Shown: positions 15,949-23,715 of the stretch, in pieces
Layout: every line of letters begins with the position of its first letter
How positions within the stretch are numbered: position 1 is the stretch's first letter
Source: Bacteroidota bacterium
Lineage (GTDB): Bacteria; Bacteroidota; Bacteroidia; Cytophagales; Cyclobacteriaceae
NCBI GenBank assembly: GCA_003242315.1
Contig: QGUY01000017.1
Span: 1 to 25,339, forward strand
DNA: 25,339 nt
Direction: 5' to 3'
The notes under the pieces: generated by a model
What the model saw: only the letters and a program-made list of their open reading frames with translations
What the model was told of the DNA's origin: nothing
The model's database searches: none
Translations under genes and position numbers: made by a program

Positions 15949-17457
15949 ATGAAAAAGTACGAGCAATATCCCGTTACTGTCACCAATTCGCTCAAGGGAA
16001 CCAAGGAACTTTTCCAGCCGATTACACCCGGATACGTAGGCATATACGTCTGCGGTCCAACCGTCTACAACGACGTCCACCTGGGAAACGTAAGGACGTT
16101 TCTCACCTTTGATATTGTCACCCGTTACCTTCGCTTCCTCGGATATAAGGTGCGCTACGTTCGCAACATCACCGACGTGGGTCACCTCGAGAACGATGCC
16201 GATGAAGGCGAAGACAAAATCTCAAAACGCGCGCGCCTCGAAAAACTCGAGCCCATGGAAATCGTGCATCAGTACACCCAGGGCTTTCACGACGTGATGC
16301 GACAGTTCAACATCCTCCCTCCCAACATCGAACCCACAGCCACGGGGCACCTTATCGAACAGATCGAACTCATTAAAACCCTTCTCGATAAAGGATATGC
16401 ATACGTGGTGAACGGCTCGGTCTATTTCGACGTCACCAAATACGATCGCGAACATCACTACGGCATCCTCTCCGGCCGGAATATTGAAGAACTCATGGAA
16501 AGCGGGCGAAAGCTGGAGAGCCAGGACGAAAAGCGCAATAAGATCGACTTCGCGCTCTGGAAAAAAGCATCGCCCACGCATATCATGCGTTGGCCATCGC
16601 CCTGGAGCGATGGCTTCCCGGGATGGCACATCGAGTGCACAGTTATGAGCACCAAATATCTCGGGCAAGAATTCGATATCCACGGCGGTGGCATGGACCT
16701 TAAATTCCCCCACCACGAGTGCGAAATCGCGCAGGCGACAGGCGCGACAGGCCACGCTCCCGTACGATACTGGATGCACTCCAACATGCTGACGGTAAAT
16801 GGGCAGAAGATGAGCAAATCGCTCGGCAACTCCTTCCTGCCGCGCGAATTGTTTACGGGTGCGCACCCCCTGCTTCAAAAAGGATATTCTCCCATGACGG
16901 TGCGGTTCTTTATGCTGCAGTCGCACTACTCCAGCACGCTGGACTTTTCCAACGAAGCGCTCAATGCCGCAGAGAAAGGATACAAACGGCTCGCCCACAC
17001 GCTTTCAGTTGTAAAGGACCTTCCCGCGAACTATACGAGCAATAATCCTGACAACTCATTAAACGAGGAGTTGAAAAAGCTTGTGGAAGAGTGCTACCGG
17101 TGCATGAGCGATGACTTCAACACGGCGAAAACACTGGCAGCGCTGTTTGAAATGTCGACGCGCATCAATGCCATACGAAGTGGCGAACTGCCGCATGAAC
17201 GAATTGAACCGGAAACACTGGAATTGCTGAAGACGACGTACGTGAGCTTCATGCAGGATGTCCTGGGATTGATGGAAGAACAAGCTCCTGATGGTGAACT
17301 CATCGACGGCGTGATTCGGGTGCTCATCGACATCCGAAAGAAGGCGCGGCTCGACAGAAACTTCGCGCTTTCGGATAAGATCAGGGACGACCTGGCGGCG
17401 CTCGGCATACGGCTCATGGATGGCAAGGACGGGGAGATCACGTATCGCATCGACTGA
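15949..17457 (+). CDS. cysS: Cysteinyl-tRNA synthetase
   Basis: This class I aminoacyl-tRNA synthetase charges tRNA-Cys with cysteine in the cytoplasm, using ATP. It has 502 residues. The ATP-binding HIGH-type motif is HLGN at 44-47 (VCGPTVYNDVHLGN), and KMSKS is at 287-291. The zinc site that selects cysteine is complete: C35, C230 (GWHIEC), H255 and E259 (HHECE), with the same H/E spacing as in E. coli CysRS. The C-terminal helical anticodon-binding region (about 345-490) includes DDFNTAKTLAALFE and KKARLDRNFALSDKIRDDL. It is somewhat longer than the E. coli enzyme, mostly by small insertions. yidD follows after 56 bp and may be co-transcribed. Confidence 0.97.
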   Translation: MKKYEQYPVTVTNSLKGTKELFQPITPGYVGIYVCGPTVYNDVHLGNVRTFLTFDIVTRYLRFLGYKVRYVRNITDVGHLENDADEGEDKISKRARLEKLEPMEIVHQYTQGFHDVMRQFNILPPNIEPTATGHLIEQIELIKTLLDKGYAYVVNGSVYFDVTKYDREHHYGILSGRNIEELMESGRKLESQDEKRNKIDFALWKKASPTHIMRWPSPWSDGFPGWHIECTVMSTKYLGQEFDIHGGGMDLKFPHHECEIAQATGATGHAPVRYWMHSNMLTVNGQKMSKSLGNSFLPRELFTGAHPLLQKGYSPMTVRFFMLQSHYSSTLDFSNEALNAAEKGYKRLAHTLSVVKDLPANYTSNNPDNSLNEELKKLVEECYRCMSDDFNTAKTLAALFEMSTRINAIRSGELPHERIEPETLELLKTTYVSFMQDVLGLMEEQAPDGELIDGVIRVLIDIRKKARLDRNFALSDKIRDDLAALGIRLMDGKDGEITYRID

Positions 17458-17513
17458 GGGACGGAACCTTTGCACAAACCAAACTGGTTGTCCATTCAAC
17501 AGGTGACCTCATC

Positions 17514-17786
17514 ATGACGCGAAACACCTTCAGGTTGTCAATGATCGCGCGCAAAATCTTTATTGCTCCTATCAGGCTGTATCAGCTTACCCTTTCTCCC
17601 CTCCTGGGCACGCATTGCAGGCACACACCTTCATGTTCTCAATATACTATTGAGGCGATTCGTGAATGGGGAGTCCCACGTGGATTATGGCTCGGGATGA
17701 AAAGAATCGCCCGCTGTCACCCGTGGGGCACACACGGATACGATCCCGTTCCTAAAAAGGCGCAAAACAACACCAATACAAAATAG
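17514..17786 (+). CDS. yidD: YidD, membrane protein insertion efficiency factor
   Basis: This small, basic protein of 90 residues has the family signature IAPIRLYQLTLSPLLG (17-32), then CRHTPSCSQYTIEAI with three conserved cysteines (residues 35 and 41, with a third at 68 in RCHPWGTHGYDPVP). YidD helps YidC insert inner-membrane proteins and is peripheral on the cytoplasmic side of the membrane through its amphipathic N-terminus. Met10 (MIARK) is an alternative start that would fit the usual family length. In many genomes yidD sits with rnpA and yidC; here it follows cysS instead. Confidence 0.95.
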   Translation: MTRNTFRLSMIARKIFIAPIRLYQLTLSPLLGTHCRHTPSCSQYTIEAIREWGVPRGLWLGMKRIARCHPWGTHGYDPVPKKAQNNTNTK

Positions 17787-17831
17787 AGACACCATCCGTG
17801 TGTTTTTTCACACTCCAAACTTGTGAGTGGT

Positions 17832-17855
17832 GTTTAACATTTTGTTTAACATTTT
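17832..17855 (+). repeat. Exact 12-bp tandem duplication upstream of the GMC gene
   Basis: GTTTAACATTTT occurs twice in direct succession (17832-17843 and 17844-17855), within the 125-bp spacer before the GMC oxidoreductase gene. A -7-like TACTTTTA follows at 17870-17877. The duplication lies where a promoter or an activator site would be, and it may be a paired protein-binding site or replication slippage. Confidence 0.8.
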
Positions 17856-17911
17856 AAGGTGGAAAAGATTACTTTTAGACCCACTCAAAAAAGCGAGCGC
17901 ATTTTTAATTT

Positions 17912-19660
17912 ATGTCAGTATTTCAAATAAAGGAGACTCCCAAATCGTACGATGTCTGCATCGTCGGTTCCGGAGCTGGTGGCGGTATGGCCGCCTACGT
18001 CCTCGCTAATGCGGGCGTCAAAACAGTGTTGCTGGAAGCAGGACCGATGTATGATCCTGCAAAGAATGTTACCCAACTAAAATGGCCGTGGGAGTCCCCG
18101 CGAAGAGGTGCCAGTACACCGTATCGCCACTTTGGCGACTTCGACGCGGCGTACGGTGGATGGGAACTTGAAGGAGAACCCTACACCCACAAAGACGGAA
18201 CACAATTCGACTGGTTCCGTGCGCGGATGCTCGGAGGCCGAACCAACCACTGGGGACGCATTTCGCTGCGATTTGGCCCACACGATTTCAAGAGACGAAG
18301 CATCGATGGCCTGGGAGACGATTGGCCCATCAGCTATGATGATGTGGCACCGTATTACGACAAGGTAGATCGCCTCATCGGTGTTTTCGGATCCAGGGAA
18401 GGGATATACAATGAACCCGACGGTATCTTCCTCCCGCCTCCCAAACCCCGACTTCACGAACTCTTCATCAAAGAAGGCGCGAAAAAACTGAATATTCCGG
18501 TCATTCCATCACGACTCTCGATACTCACACGTCCGCTTCCCGACAACCAAAAGCGAGGCGCGTGTTTCTTCTGCGCACAGTGCAACCGCGGATGTACCGT
18601 GTATGGCGATTTCTCTTCTTCGTCCGTGCTTGTAAAACCCGCACTGGAGTCCGGCAACGTCGACGTCATTCCGAATGCAATGGTTCGGGAAGTGATCACC
18701 GACGAATCTGGTAATGCCACGGGCGTATCTTTCGTGAACAAAGACGATCTGCAGGAATACACCGTGCGTGCGCGCGTCGTCGTTCTCGCAGCGAGCGCCT
18801 GCGAGTCAGCACGCATATTGCTCAACTCGAAGTCATCTCGTCATCCCAACGGGCTCGCCAATGAAAGTGGTGTCGTTGGAAAATACCTGCACGATTCAAC
18901 CGGTGCAGACATGGGTGGTATCCTTCCGCAATTGGTGGGACGCAAGCGTTACAATGAAGACGGTGTAGGCGGCATGCACGTGTATACACCGTGGTGGCTC
19001 GACAATAAGAAACTCGACTTTCCGCGTGGATACCACATCGAATACTGGGGTGGAATGGGCATGCCCGGATACGGATTTGGATCAGGCATACAGCATTTGA
19101 ATGGTAAATACCCTGGCCGCGACGGAAAGATGAAACCGGCCGGTGGATATGGCGCATCGCTCAAAGATGACTATCGATATTTCTATGGTGCGACATTCGG
19201 TATGTCCGGTCGCGGTGAAGCAGTGGCACGTGAAGACAACTACTGCGAAATCGATCCGAATACGGTCGACAAATACGGCATACCTGTCCTGCGGTTCCAC
19301 TACAAGTGGAGCGACTACGAGATCAAGCAGGCGAAGCACATGAAGGAGACGTTCAAGCAAATCATCGAAGCCGCAGGTGGTGTGGTGACATGGGGCCATA
19401 CCGATACGGCGGAGAATCAATACGGACTTGCAGCTCCCGGTCGCATCATCCATGAAGTTGGCACTACACGCATGGGCGATGATCCGCGCAAATCAGTTGT
19501 TAATCGGTTCAACCAGGCGCACACGTGCAAGAATTTGTTCATCGTCGATGGCGGGCCTTTCGTGTCACAGGCCGACAAGAACCCGACATGGACCATCCTT
19601 GCGCTTTCCATGCGCGCGACGGAATACCTGATCGACGAAATGAAAAAACAAAACTTGTAG
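17912..19660 (+). CDS. GMC-type flavin sugar dehydrogenase, catalytic (alpha/LacA-like) subunit
   Basis: This 582-residue FAD enzyme of the glucose-methanol-choline family has an FAD-binding GSGAGGGMAAYVLANAG (19-35) and LLEAG, then GGRTNHWG (108-115). A cysteine cluster C218-x2-C221-x2-C224-x3-C228 (CFFCAQCNRGC) recalls the three-cysteine [3Fe-4S] site of Burkholderia FAD glucose dehydrogenase. The GMC C-terminal region has HEVGTTRMGDDP (514-525) and the conserved N557-P (KNPTWTILAL). It has no signal peptide. The next gene encodes the small Tat-signal subunit, so the two are probably exported folded as a complex. Relatives oxidise glucose, glucosides at C3, gluconate or inositol-like polyols; the substrate here is unknown. 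Electrons normally pass to a cytochrome c subunit, which is absent from the window. Confidence 0.92.
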   Translation: MSVFQIKETPKSYDVCIVGSGAGGGMAAYVLANAGVKTVLLEAGPMYDPAKNVTQLKWPWESPRRGASTPYRHFGDFDAAYGGWELEGEPYTHKDGTQFDWFRARMLGGRTNHWGRISLRFGPHDFKRRSIDGLGDDWPISYDDVAPYYDKVDRLIGVFGSREGIYNEPDGIFLPPPKPRLHELFIKEGAKKLNIPVIPSRLSILTRPLPDNQKRGACFFCAQCNRGCTVYGDFSSSSVLVKPALESGNVDVIPNAMVREVITDESGNATGVSFVNKDDLQEYTVRARVVVLAASACESARILLNSKSSRHPNGLANESGVVGKYLHDSTGADMGGILPQLVGRKRYNEDGVGGMHVYTPWWLDNKKLDFPRGYHIEYWGGMGMPGYGFGSGIQHLNGKYPGRDGKMKPAGGYGASLKDDYRYFYGATFGMSGRGEAVAREDNYCEIDPNTVDKYGIPVLRFHYKWSDYEIKQAKHMKETFKQIIEAAGGVVTWGHTDTAENQYGLAAPGRIIHEVGTTRMGDDPRKSVVNRFNQAHTCKNLFIVDGGPFVSQADKNPTWTILALSMRATEYLIDEMKKQNL

Positions 19661-19672
19661 AAACGTCCTCGG

Positions 19673-19701
19673 GTAGAGACGCCCAAATTGCGCGTTTCTA
19701 C
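19673..19701. repeat. REP-like 29-bp imperfect palindrome, copy 1
   Basis: GTAGAGACGC (19673-19682) pairs with GCGTTTCTAC (19692-19701) with one G-T wobble around a 9-nt loop. A related 29-bp element lies at 21932-21960 in inverted orientation, with 23 of 29 positions identical. It fills the 65-bp spacer between the GMC gene and its small subunit, so it would form an RNA hairpin within the operon transcript. Similar GTAGAGACG palindromes are, to my knowledge, common dispersed repeats in bacterial genomes. Confidence 0.75.
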
Positions 19702-19725
19702 AGCGGACAATAAATTGACAATACA

Positions 19726-20379
19726 ATGGATAGGCGAAAATATTTGAAATCCATGACCGTCGGCGCAGTGGGCGCCGGGTTGTTGATTCAGGGATGCGAG
19801 ACCGGTAAACAACAGGCCACGCAGCCTAAGGTCGAGTTTACAATCGACCGTACCCCTGCTGAACTCGCGCGGGAAGAAAAGCTGCGTGCCGAAAAGTTCT
19901 TCAACGATCACGAGATGGCTACAATCGCCATCCTGGTCGACATCATCATTCCGAAGGATGATGTATCAGGCAGTGCCACAGATGCCGGCGTTCCGGACTT
20001 CATCGAATTCATTGTTAAAGATAAGCCTGAATTGCAAACACCGGTGCGGGGCGGCCTGCGCTGGCTGGACGTTCAGTGCATGAAGCGTTTCGGGAAGTCG
20101 TTTGTCGACTGCACTGAACAACAGCGCATTGAAATGGTCGATGAAATTGCGTTCCCCGAGCAGGCAAAACCGGAAATGCACCAGGGCGTCTCGTTCTTCA
20201 ATACGATGCGCGATCTTACGGCCACCGGATTTTTCACCAGCGAAATTGGAATCAAAGATCTCGGCTATGTGGGTAACACGCCTAATCAATGGGATGGTGT
20301 GCCTCAGGACGTTCTCGATCAGTACGGTTTGAAATACGATGAACGCACTCTTGCCGAAAGTGTAAAATTTGACTCGTGA
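19726..20379 (+). CDS. Gluconate 2-dehydrogenase subunit 3 family protein (gamma/LacC-like), Tat lipoprotein
   Basis: The protein has 217 residues. The N-terminus has a twin-arginine motif (DRRKYLKSM, RR at 3-4), a glycine-rich hydrophobic stretch and a lipobox LIQGC (Cys24), so it is probably exported folded by Tat and lipidated. The body (about 60-195) matches the gluconate 2-dehydrogenase subunit 3 domain: MATIAILVDIIIPKDD, DAGVPDFIEFIV, GLRWLD, and the late motif GFFTSEIGIKDLGYVGNTPNQW. In known enzymes this subunit carries the catalytic flavoprotein across the membrane as a hitchhiker and stabilises it. It lies 65 bp behind the GMC gene, with a REP-like hairpin between, and 19 bp ahead of the Gfo/Idh/MocA gene. 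Confidence 0.92.
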   Translation: MDRRKYLKSMTVGAVGAGLLIQGCETGKQQATQPKVEFTIDRTPAELAREEKLRAEKFFNDHEMATIAILVDIIIPKDDVSGSATDAGVPDFIEFIVKDKPELQTPVRGGLRWLDVQCMKRFGKSFVDCTEQQRIEMVDEIAFPEQAKPEMHQGVSFFNTMRDLTATGFFTSEIGIKDLGYVGNTPNQWDGVPQDVLDQYGLKYDERTLAESVKFDS

Positions 20380-20398
20380 TCTTAATACGGTTAGAACA

Positions 20399-21841
20399 AT
20401 GAAAGAGCAAAAGAAATCATCGGCGTTGTCACGCCGGGACTTTATTCGAAATGCCAGCCTCGCTGCCACCGCGTTTACCATCGTGCCGCGCTTCGTGCTG
20501 GGCGGCAACGGCTTTGTTGCTCCAAGTGACACACTTTACATCGCTGGCATTGGTGTTGGCGGAAAAGGTGAAAGCCGGTGCACCACTTTTATGGAAAGCC
20601 CAAACGCGAAAATCGCTTTTCTGTGCGACGTGGACGACCGCCAGGCAGCCAAGTCGCGCAAGAATTTTCCAAAGGCAAAATACTACAAAGACTTCCGGCA
20701 AATGCTGGACAAAGAGGCAAAAGGCATCGACGCAGTCTCAGTATCAACGCCCGACCATACGCACGCTGTCGCCGCGCTTGCAGCGATGCAACTCGGCAAG
20801 CACGTTTACGTGCAAAAACCTCTGACCTGGAGCATTCATGAAGCGCGCACACTCGCAGAAGCGGCAAAACGCTACAAAGTCGTAACCCAGATGGGTAACC
20901 AGGGTGGATCTGGTGACGACGTGAGGAAGATGAAGGAGATGTACGACGCCGGCTTGATCGGTGAAGTTACTCGTGTCATCTCTTGGACTAACCGTCCCGT
21001 TTGGCCGCAAGGCATTCCCACGCCGACCGGCAAACACGAAATCCCCAAGGAGCTCGATTGGGACCTCTGGCTCGGGCCAGCAGAAAAAAGAGATTACAAT
21101 CCGGCATATCACCCGTTCAACTGGCGTGGATGGTTCCCGTTTGGAACCGGTGCGCTGGGCGATATGGCGTGCCACATCCTCGATCCTGCCTTTCGCATCC
21201 TCCCGATCGACTATCCGTCGGAAGTGGAATGCAGCACGAGTACGGTGTGGAGCGGTTTCTTTCAGGAAGCAGAAACGCCCGATAGCTTCCCTCCTTCATC
21301 TATCGTGCACTTCAAATTCCCGGGCAAGGACGGCCACCCCGACGTCAGCTTGACCTGGATGGATGGTGGGCTGTTGCCTGAAAGACCTGAGGGACTTGGT
21401 CCCGACGAACCTATGGGTAACTGGGACGGCGGCGTTATCTTTGAAGGAACAAAAGGTATGCTGATGGCCGACTGCTACGGTGCCAATCCGCGACTGATCC
21501 CCACGTCACGCATGCAAACAGAGACGCTCCCGAAACCGACTCTGCCGCGTGTGCCCGAAGGACACTATGTGCAATGGGTTAACGCATGTATGCAAGGCTA
21601 CGGTAAAGGCGTCACCAGCTCGCCTTTCGAATTCGCTGGTCCATTCACCGAAGCCATCCTCATGGGCAACCTCGCTATCCGCAGCTATAACTACAAGGTC
21701 AAGAACAACAAAGGACAGAACACCTATCCCGGACGAAAGAAGTTACTTTGGGATGCCAGGAACATGAAGATTACCAACTTCGACGAGGCGAATCAGTTCG
21801 TGAAGAGAGAGTATCGGCCTGGGTGGTCTTTGGTTTTGTAG
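20399..21841 (+). CDS. Tat-exported Gfo/Idh/MocA-family oxidoreductase
   Basis: The protein has 480 residues from the ATG at 20399, 19 bp after the preceding stop. An in-frame ATG at 20369 would overlap that gene and add ten residues. The N-terminus has a Tat signal (SRRDFIRNASLAATAF, residues 11-26). The Rossmann NAD(P)-binding fold begins at about 46 (YIAGIGVGGKG). STPDHTHA (116-123) and VQKPLTW with K140 correspond to the EKP motif, and GALGDMACHILDPAF (251-265) supplies the D255/H259 substrate-site pair. The family oxidises or reduces sugars, inositols and keto-sugars; exported members of this type retain a tightly bound cofactor, as GH109 enzymes do. Coupling with the GMC enzyme upstream suggests both act on the same sugar, one possibly on the keto product. 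Confidence 0.9.
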   Translation: MKEQKKSSALSRRDFIRNASLAATAFTIVPRFVLGGNGFVAPSDTLYIAGIGVGGKGESRCTTFMESPNAKIAFLCDVDDRQAAKSRKNFPKAKYYKDFRQMLDKEAKGIDAVSVSTPDHTHAVAALAAMQLGKHVYVQKPLTWSIHEARTLAEAAKRYKVVTQMGNQGGSGDDVRKMKEMYDAGLIGEVTRVISWTNRPVWPQGIPTPTGKHEIPKELDWDLWLGPAEKRDYNPAYHPFNWRGWFPFGTGALGDMACHILDPAFRILPIDYPSEVECSTSTVWSGFFQEAETPDSFPPSSIVHFKFPGKDGHPDVSLTWMDGGLLPERPEGLGPDEPMGNWDGGVIFEGTKGMLMADCYGANPRLIPTSRMQTETLPKPTLPRVPEGHYVQWVNACMQGYGKGVTSSPFEFAGPFTEAILMGNLAIRSYNYKVKNNKGQNTYPGRKKLLWDARNMKITNFDEANQFVKREYRPGWSLVL

Positions 21842-21852
21842 TGGGCGATGGG

Positions 21853-21893
21853 CAGTTGCAGTAAGCAGTATGCGATAAGCAGTAGGCAGTAGC
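21853..21893 (+). repeat. Degenerate 7-bp tandem repeat (CAGTAnG units)
   Basis: Six imperfect units follow each other: CAGTTG, CAGTAAG, CAGTATG, CGATAAG, CAGTAGG and CAGTAGC. They begin 11 bp after the stop of the Gfo/Idh/MocA gene. Similar CAGTAGG-type low-complexity arrays are familiar from spacers of Bacteroidota genomes (my recollection). No coding or structural role is evident. Confidence 0.7.
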
Positions 21894-21931
21894 TTAGCCT
21901 TTAGATTATCGCCTTGTGAATGGTACTTATA

Positions 21932-21960
21932 GTAGGGTCGCGCAACGTGCGCGTCTCTAC
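21932..21960. repeat. REP-like 29-bp imperfect palindrome, copy 2
   Basis: GTAGGGTCGC (21932-21941) faces GCGCGTCTCTAC (21949-21960). The outer GTAG/CTAC and inner CGCGC/GCGCG segments pair, with mismatches between. Its reverse complement shares 23 of 29 positions with the element at 19673-19701. It lies in the 164-bp spacer before the sulfatase gene, about 45 bp from the start codon, and may separate or stabilise transcripts. Confidence 0.75.
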
Positions 21961-22005
21961 CATTTAGATATCGTTTAAGTATCGCGTCACCTTTAACAGG
22001 GTACC

Positions 22006-23631
22006 ATGACAAAGTCAATTGTCTTTGGATTAACTATTTGTCTGGTATCATTTTGTCTATTTCACCTTCGGGCGCAAACCAATTCCGGCAATCGTCCCAA
22101 CATTCTTTGGTTGTCCGTTGAAGACATGAGTCCGTGGCTGAATTGCTACGGCGACAGTACGGTTCCTACACCGAATATCGATCGTCTTGCGAGAGAAGGT
22201 GTGCTCTACGATCGCGCGTTTGCAACGGCTGGGGTATGCGCTCCGAGTCGCTGTGCGATCATCACAGGAATGTATCAAACGAGTGTGGGAGGTCACAACA
22301 TGAGGACCTTCAACATCTATCCGGAAGTTCAGGGCGTACCCCGCGAGTACTCTATCGTCCCGCCGCCTGAAGTGAAAGCTTTTCCTGAATACCTGCGGGC
22401 CGCGGGATACTACTGCACCAACAACGTTAAGACCGACTATCAATTTCGTGCACCGCCAACGGTATGGGATGAGAACAGCAACAAGGCTCATTACAAAAAC
22501 CGCGCAGAAGGGCAACCGTTTTTTGCCATCTTCAACTGCACGATCACGCACGAATCGCAGGTCTGGTCGAGAAACGACCGACCGTTGCGCGTTAGCCCCG
22601 ACAAGGTGAAGGTGCCGCCCTTCTACCCCGACACGGACAGTGTACGCCGGGATATTGCGAGATTCTATACGAATATCTCTGAAATGGATGACTGGGTAGG
22701 CGAACGCCTGCGCGAGCTGGAAGAGTCGGGTGAAATGGATAACACCATCATCTTCTTCTGGTCGGACCACGGCAGCGGCCTTCCCTATTTCAAGCGCGAA
22801 ATTACTGACCGGGGTTTGAGATCCGCGCTGATCATTCGATACCCGGATAAACGTGACGCGGGCACAGTCGTTACCGACCTGGTAAGCTTTGTTGACCTTG
22901 CGCCCACGGTGCTCTCCATGGCGGGCATTAAACCGCCTGAGCATATGCAGGGTGAGGCATTCGCTGGTGCCTTCAAGGCGAGCAAGCCCCGTGAGTATGT
23001 ATTCGGAGCGCGCGACCGGATGGATATTCCTGTCGATCGCGTGCGTTCGGTTCGTGATGAAAACTTCCGATACGTCCGGAATTTCAATCCACATCTTCCC
23101 GCCTATCAGCACATTCCTTACCGCCTGCAGCAACCGCTGATGCGGGAAATTATCAGACACCGCGATAATGGTACGCTCAACAGCATTCAGCAACAAAGGT
23201 TCAAAGCGCCGCGACCTGCCGAAGAATTGTATGTATTGTCGGAGGATCCATACGAGTTGAACAATGTTGCCGACGACCCCCGATATCGCAAACAGTTGAA
23301 AAAGCTGAGAAAAGTTTTGGACGACTGGATTGAAGAAACCAATGACCTTGGAAGAATCCCCGAGCCCGAATTGCTAAAGCAGATGTGGGGCGGCCAGGAT
23401 CATCCGCCCGTTACCGCCGACCCGGTTATAGCATCAGATGGCACAACGATACGAATCACCTGCCCCACCGAGGGTGCGTCCATTGGCTACCAGTTGGTCG
23501 ACCCCGGTGAAACACCATCCGAACAGTGGGCCGTTTACACCGGCCCGTTCCCATCAAACGGAAAGACCGTAGTCGCTCTCGCCCAACGCATCGGTTACCT
23601 GCCCAGCCAGACGGTCACGCATTCAAAGTAA
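22006..23631 (+). CDS. Secreted type I sulfatase with C-terminal Fn3/CHB_HEX_C-like domain
   Basis: The protein has 541 residues with a signal peptide (IVFGLTICLVSFCLFHLRA, cleavage near residue 23). The sulfatase core starts at NRPNILWLSVEDMSPW (metal ligands E39/D40). C78-A-P-S-R82 is the motif whose cysteine is converted to formylglycine, and FFWSDHGSG near residue 250 provides the second metal pair. Sulfatases of this type hydrolyse sulfate esters, or sulfamates, of glycans. After about residue 467 a small beta domain follows (ASDGTTIRITCPTEG, then YTGPF and RIGYLPSQ), like the chitobiase/Fn3-associated C-terminal domain. The formylglycine-generating enzyme is not in the window. It follows the sugar-oxidoreductase genes after 164 bp, which suggests action on a sulfated sugar. 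Confidence 0.93.
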   Translation: MTKSIVFGLTICLVSFCLFHLRAQTNSGNRPNILWLSVEDMSPWLNCYGDSTVPTPNIDRLAREGVLYDRAFATAGVCAPSRCAIITGMYQTSVGGHNMRTFNIYPEVQGVPREYSIVPPPEVKAFPEYLRAAGYYCTNNVKTDYQFRAPPTVWDENSNKAHYKNRAEGQPFFAIFNCTITHESQVWSRNDRPLRVSPDKVKVPPFYPDTDSVRRDIARFYTNISEMDDWVGERLRELEESGEMDNTIIFFWSDHGSGLPYFKREITDRGLRSALIIRYPDKRDAGTVVTDLVSFVDLAPTVLSMAGIKPPEHMQGEAFAGAFKASKPREYVFGARDRMDIPVDRVRSVRDENFRYVRNFNPHLPAYQHIPYRLQQPLMREIIRHRDNGTLNSIQQQRFKAPRPAEELYVLSEDPYELNNVADDPRYRKQLKKLRKVLDDWIEETNDLGRIPEPELLKQMWGGQDHPPVTADPVIASDGTTIRITCPTEGASIGYQLVDPGETPSEQWAVYTGPFPSNGKTVVALAQRIGYLPSQTVTHSK

Positions 23632-23715
23632 GTCCGCACCCGTCAGTGTATCTCCTTCGCGACTCCCACACTATTTGGGCTGTTTGTGTTATATTAAGTT
23701 TTCAACCCCCTTGCG

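Noticed and set aside
16222..16998. Minus-strand open frame of 258 codons
   Set aside because: Antisense to cysS, which has complete active-site and zinc motifs.
17798..17813. GTGTG-TTTTTT-CACAC hairpin after yidD as a terminator
   Set aside because: The stem has only five pairs and the T run is in the loop, not after the stem, so it does not fit an intrinsic terminator.
22057..23196. Minus-strand open frame of 379 codons
   Set aside because: It lies antisense within the sulfatase gene, whose plus-strand frame has the signal peptide and CAPSR motif. The antisense product is arginine-rich and has no recognisable motif.
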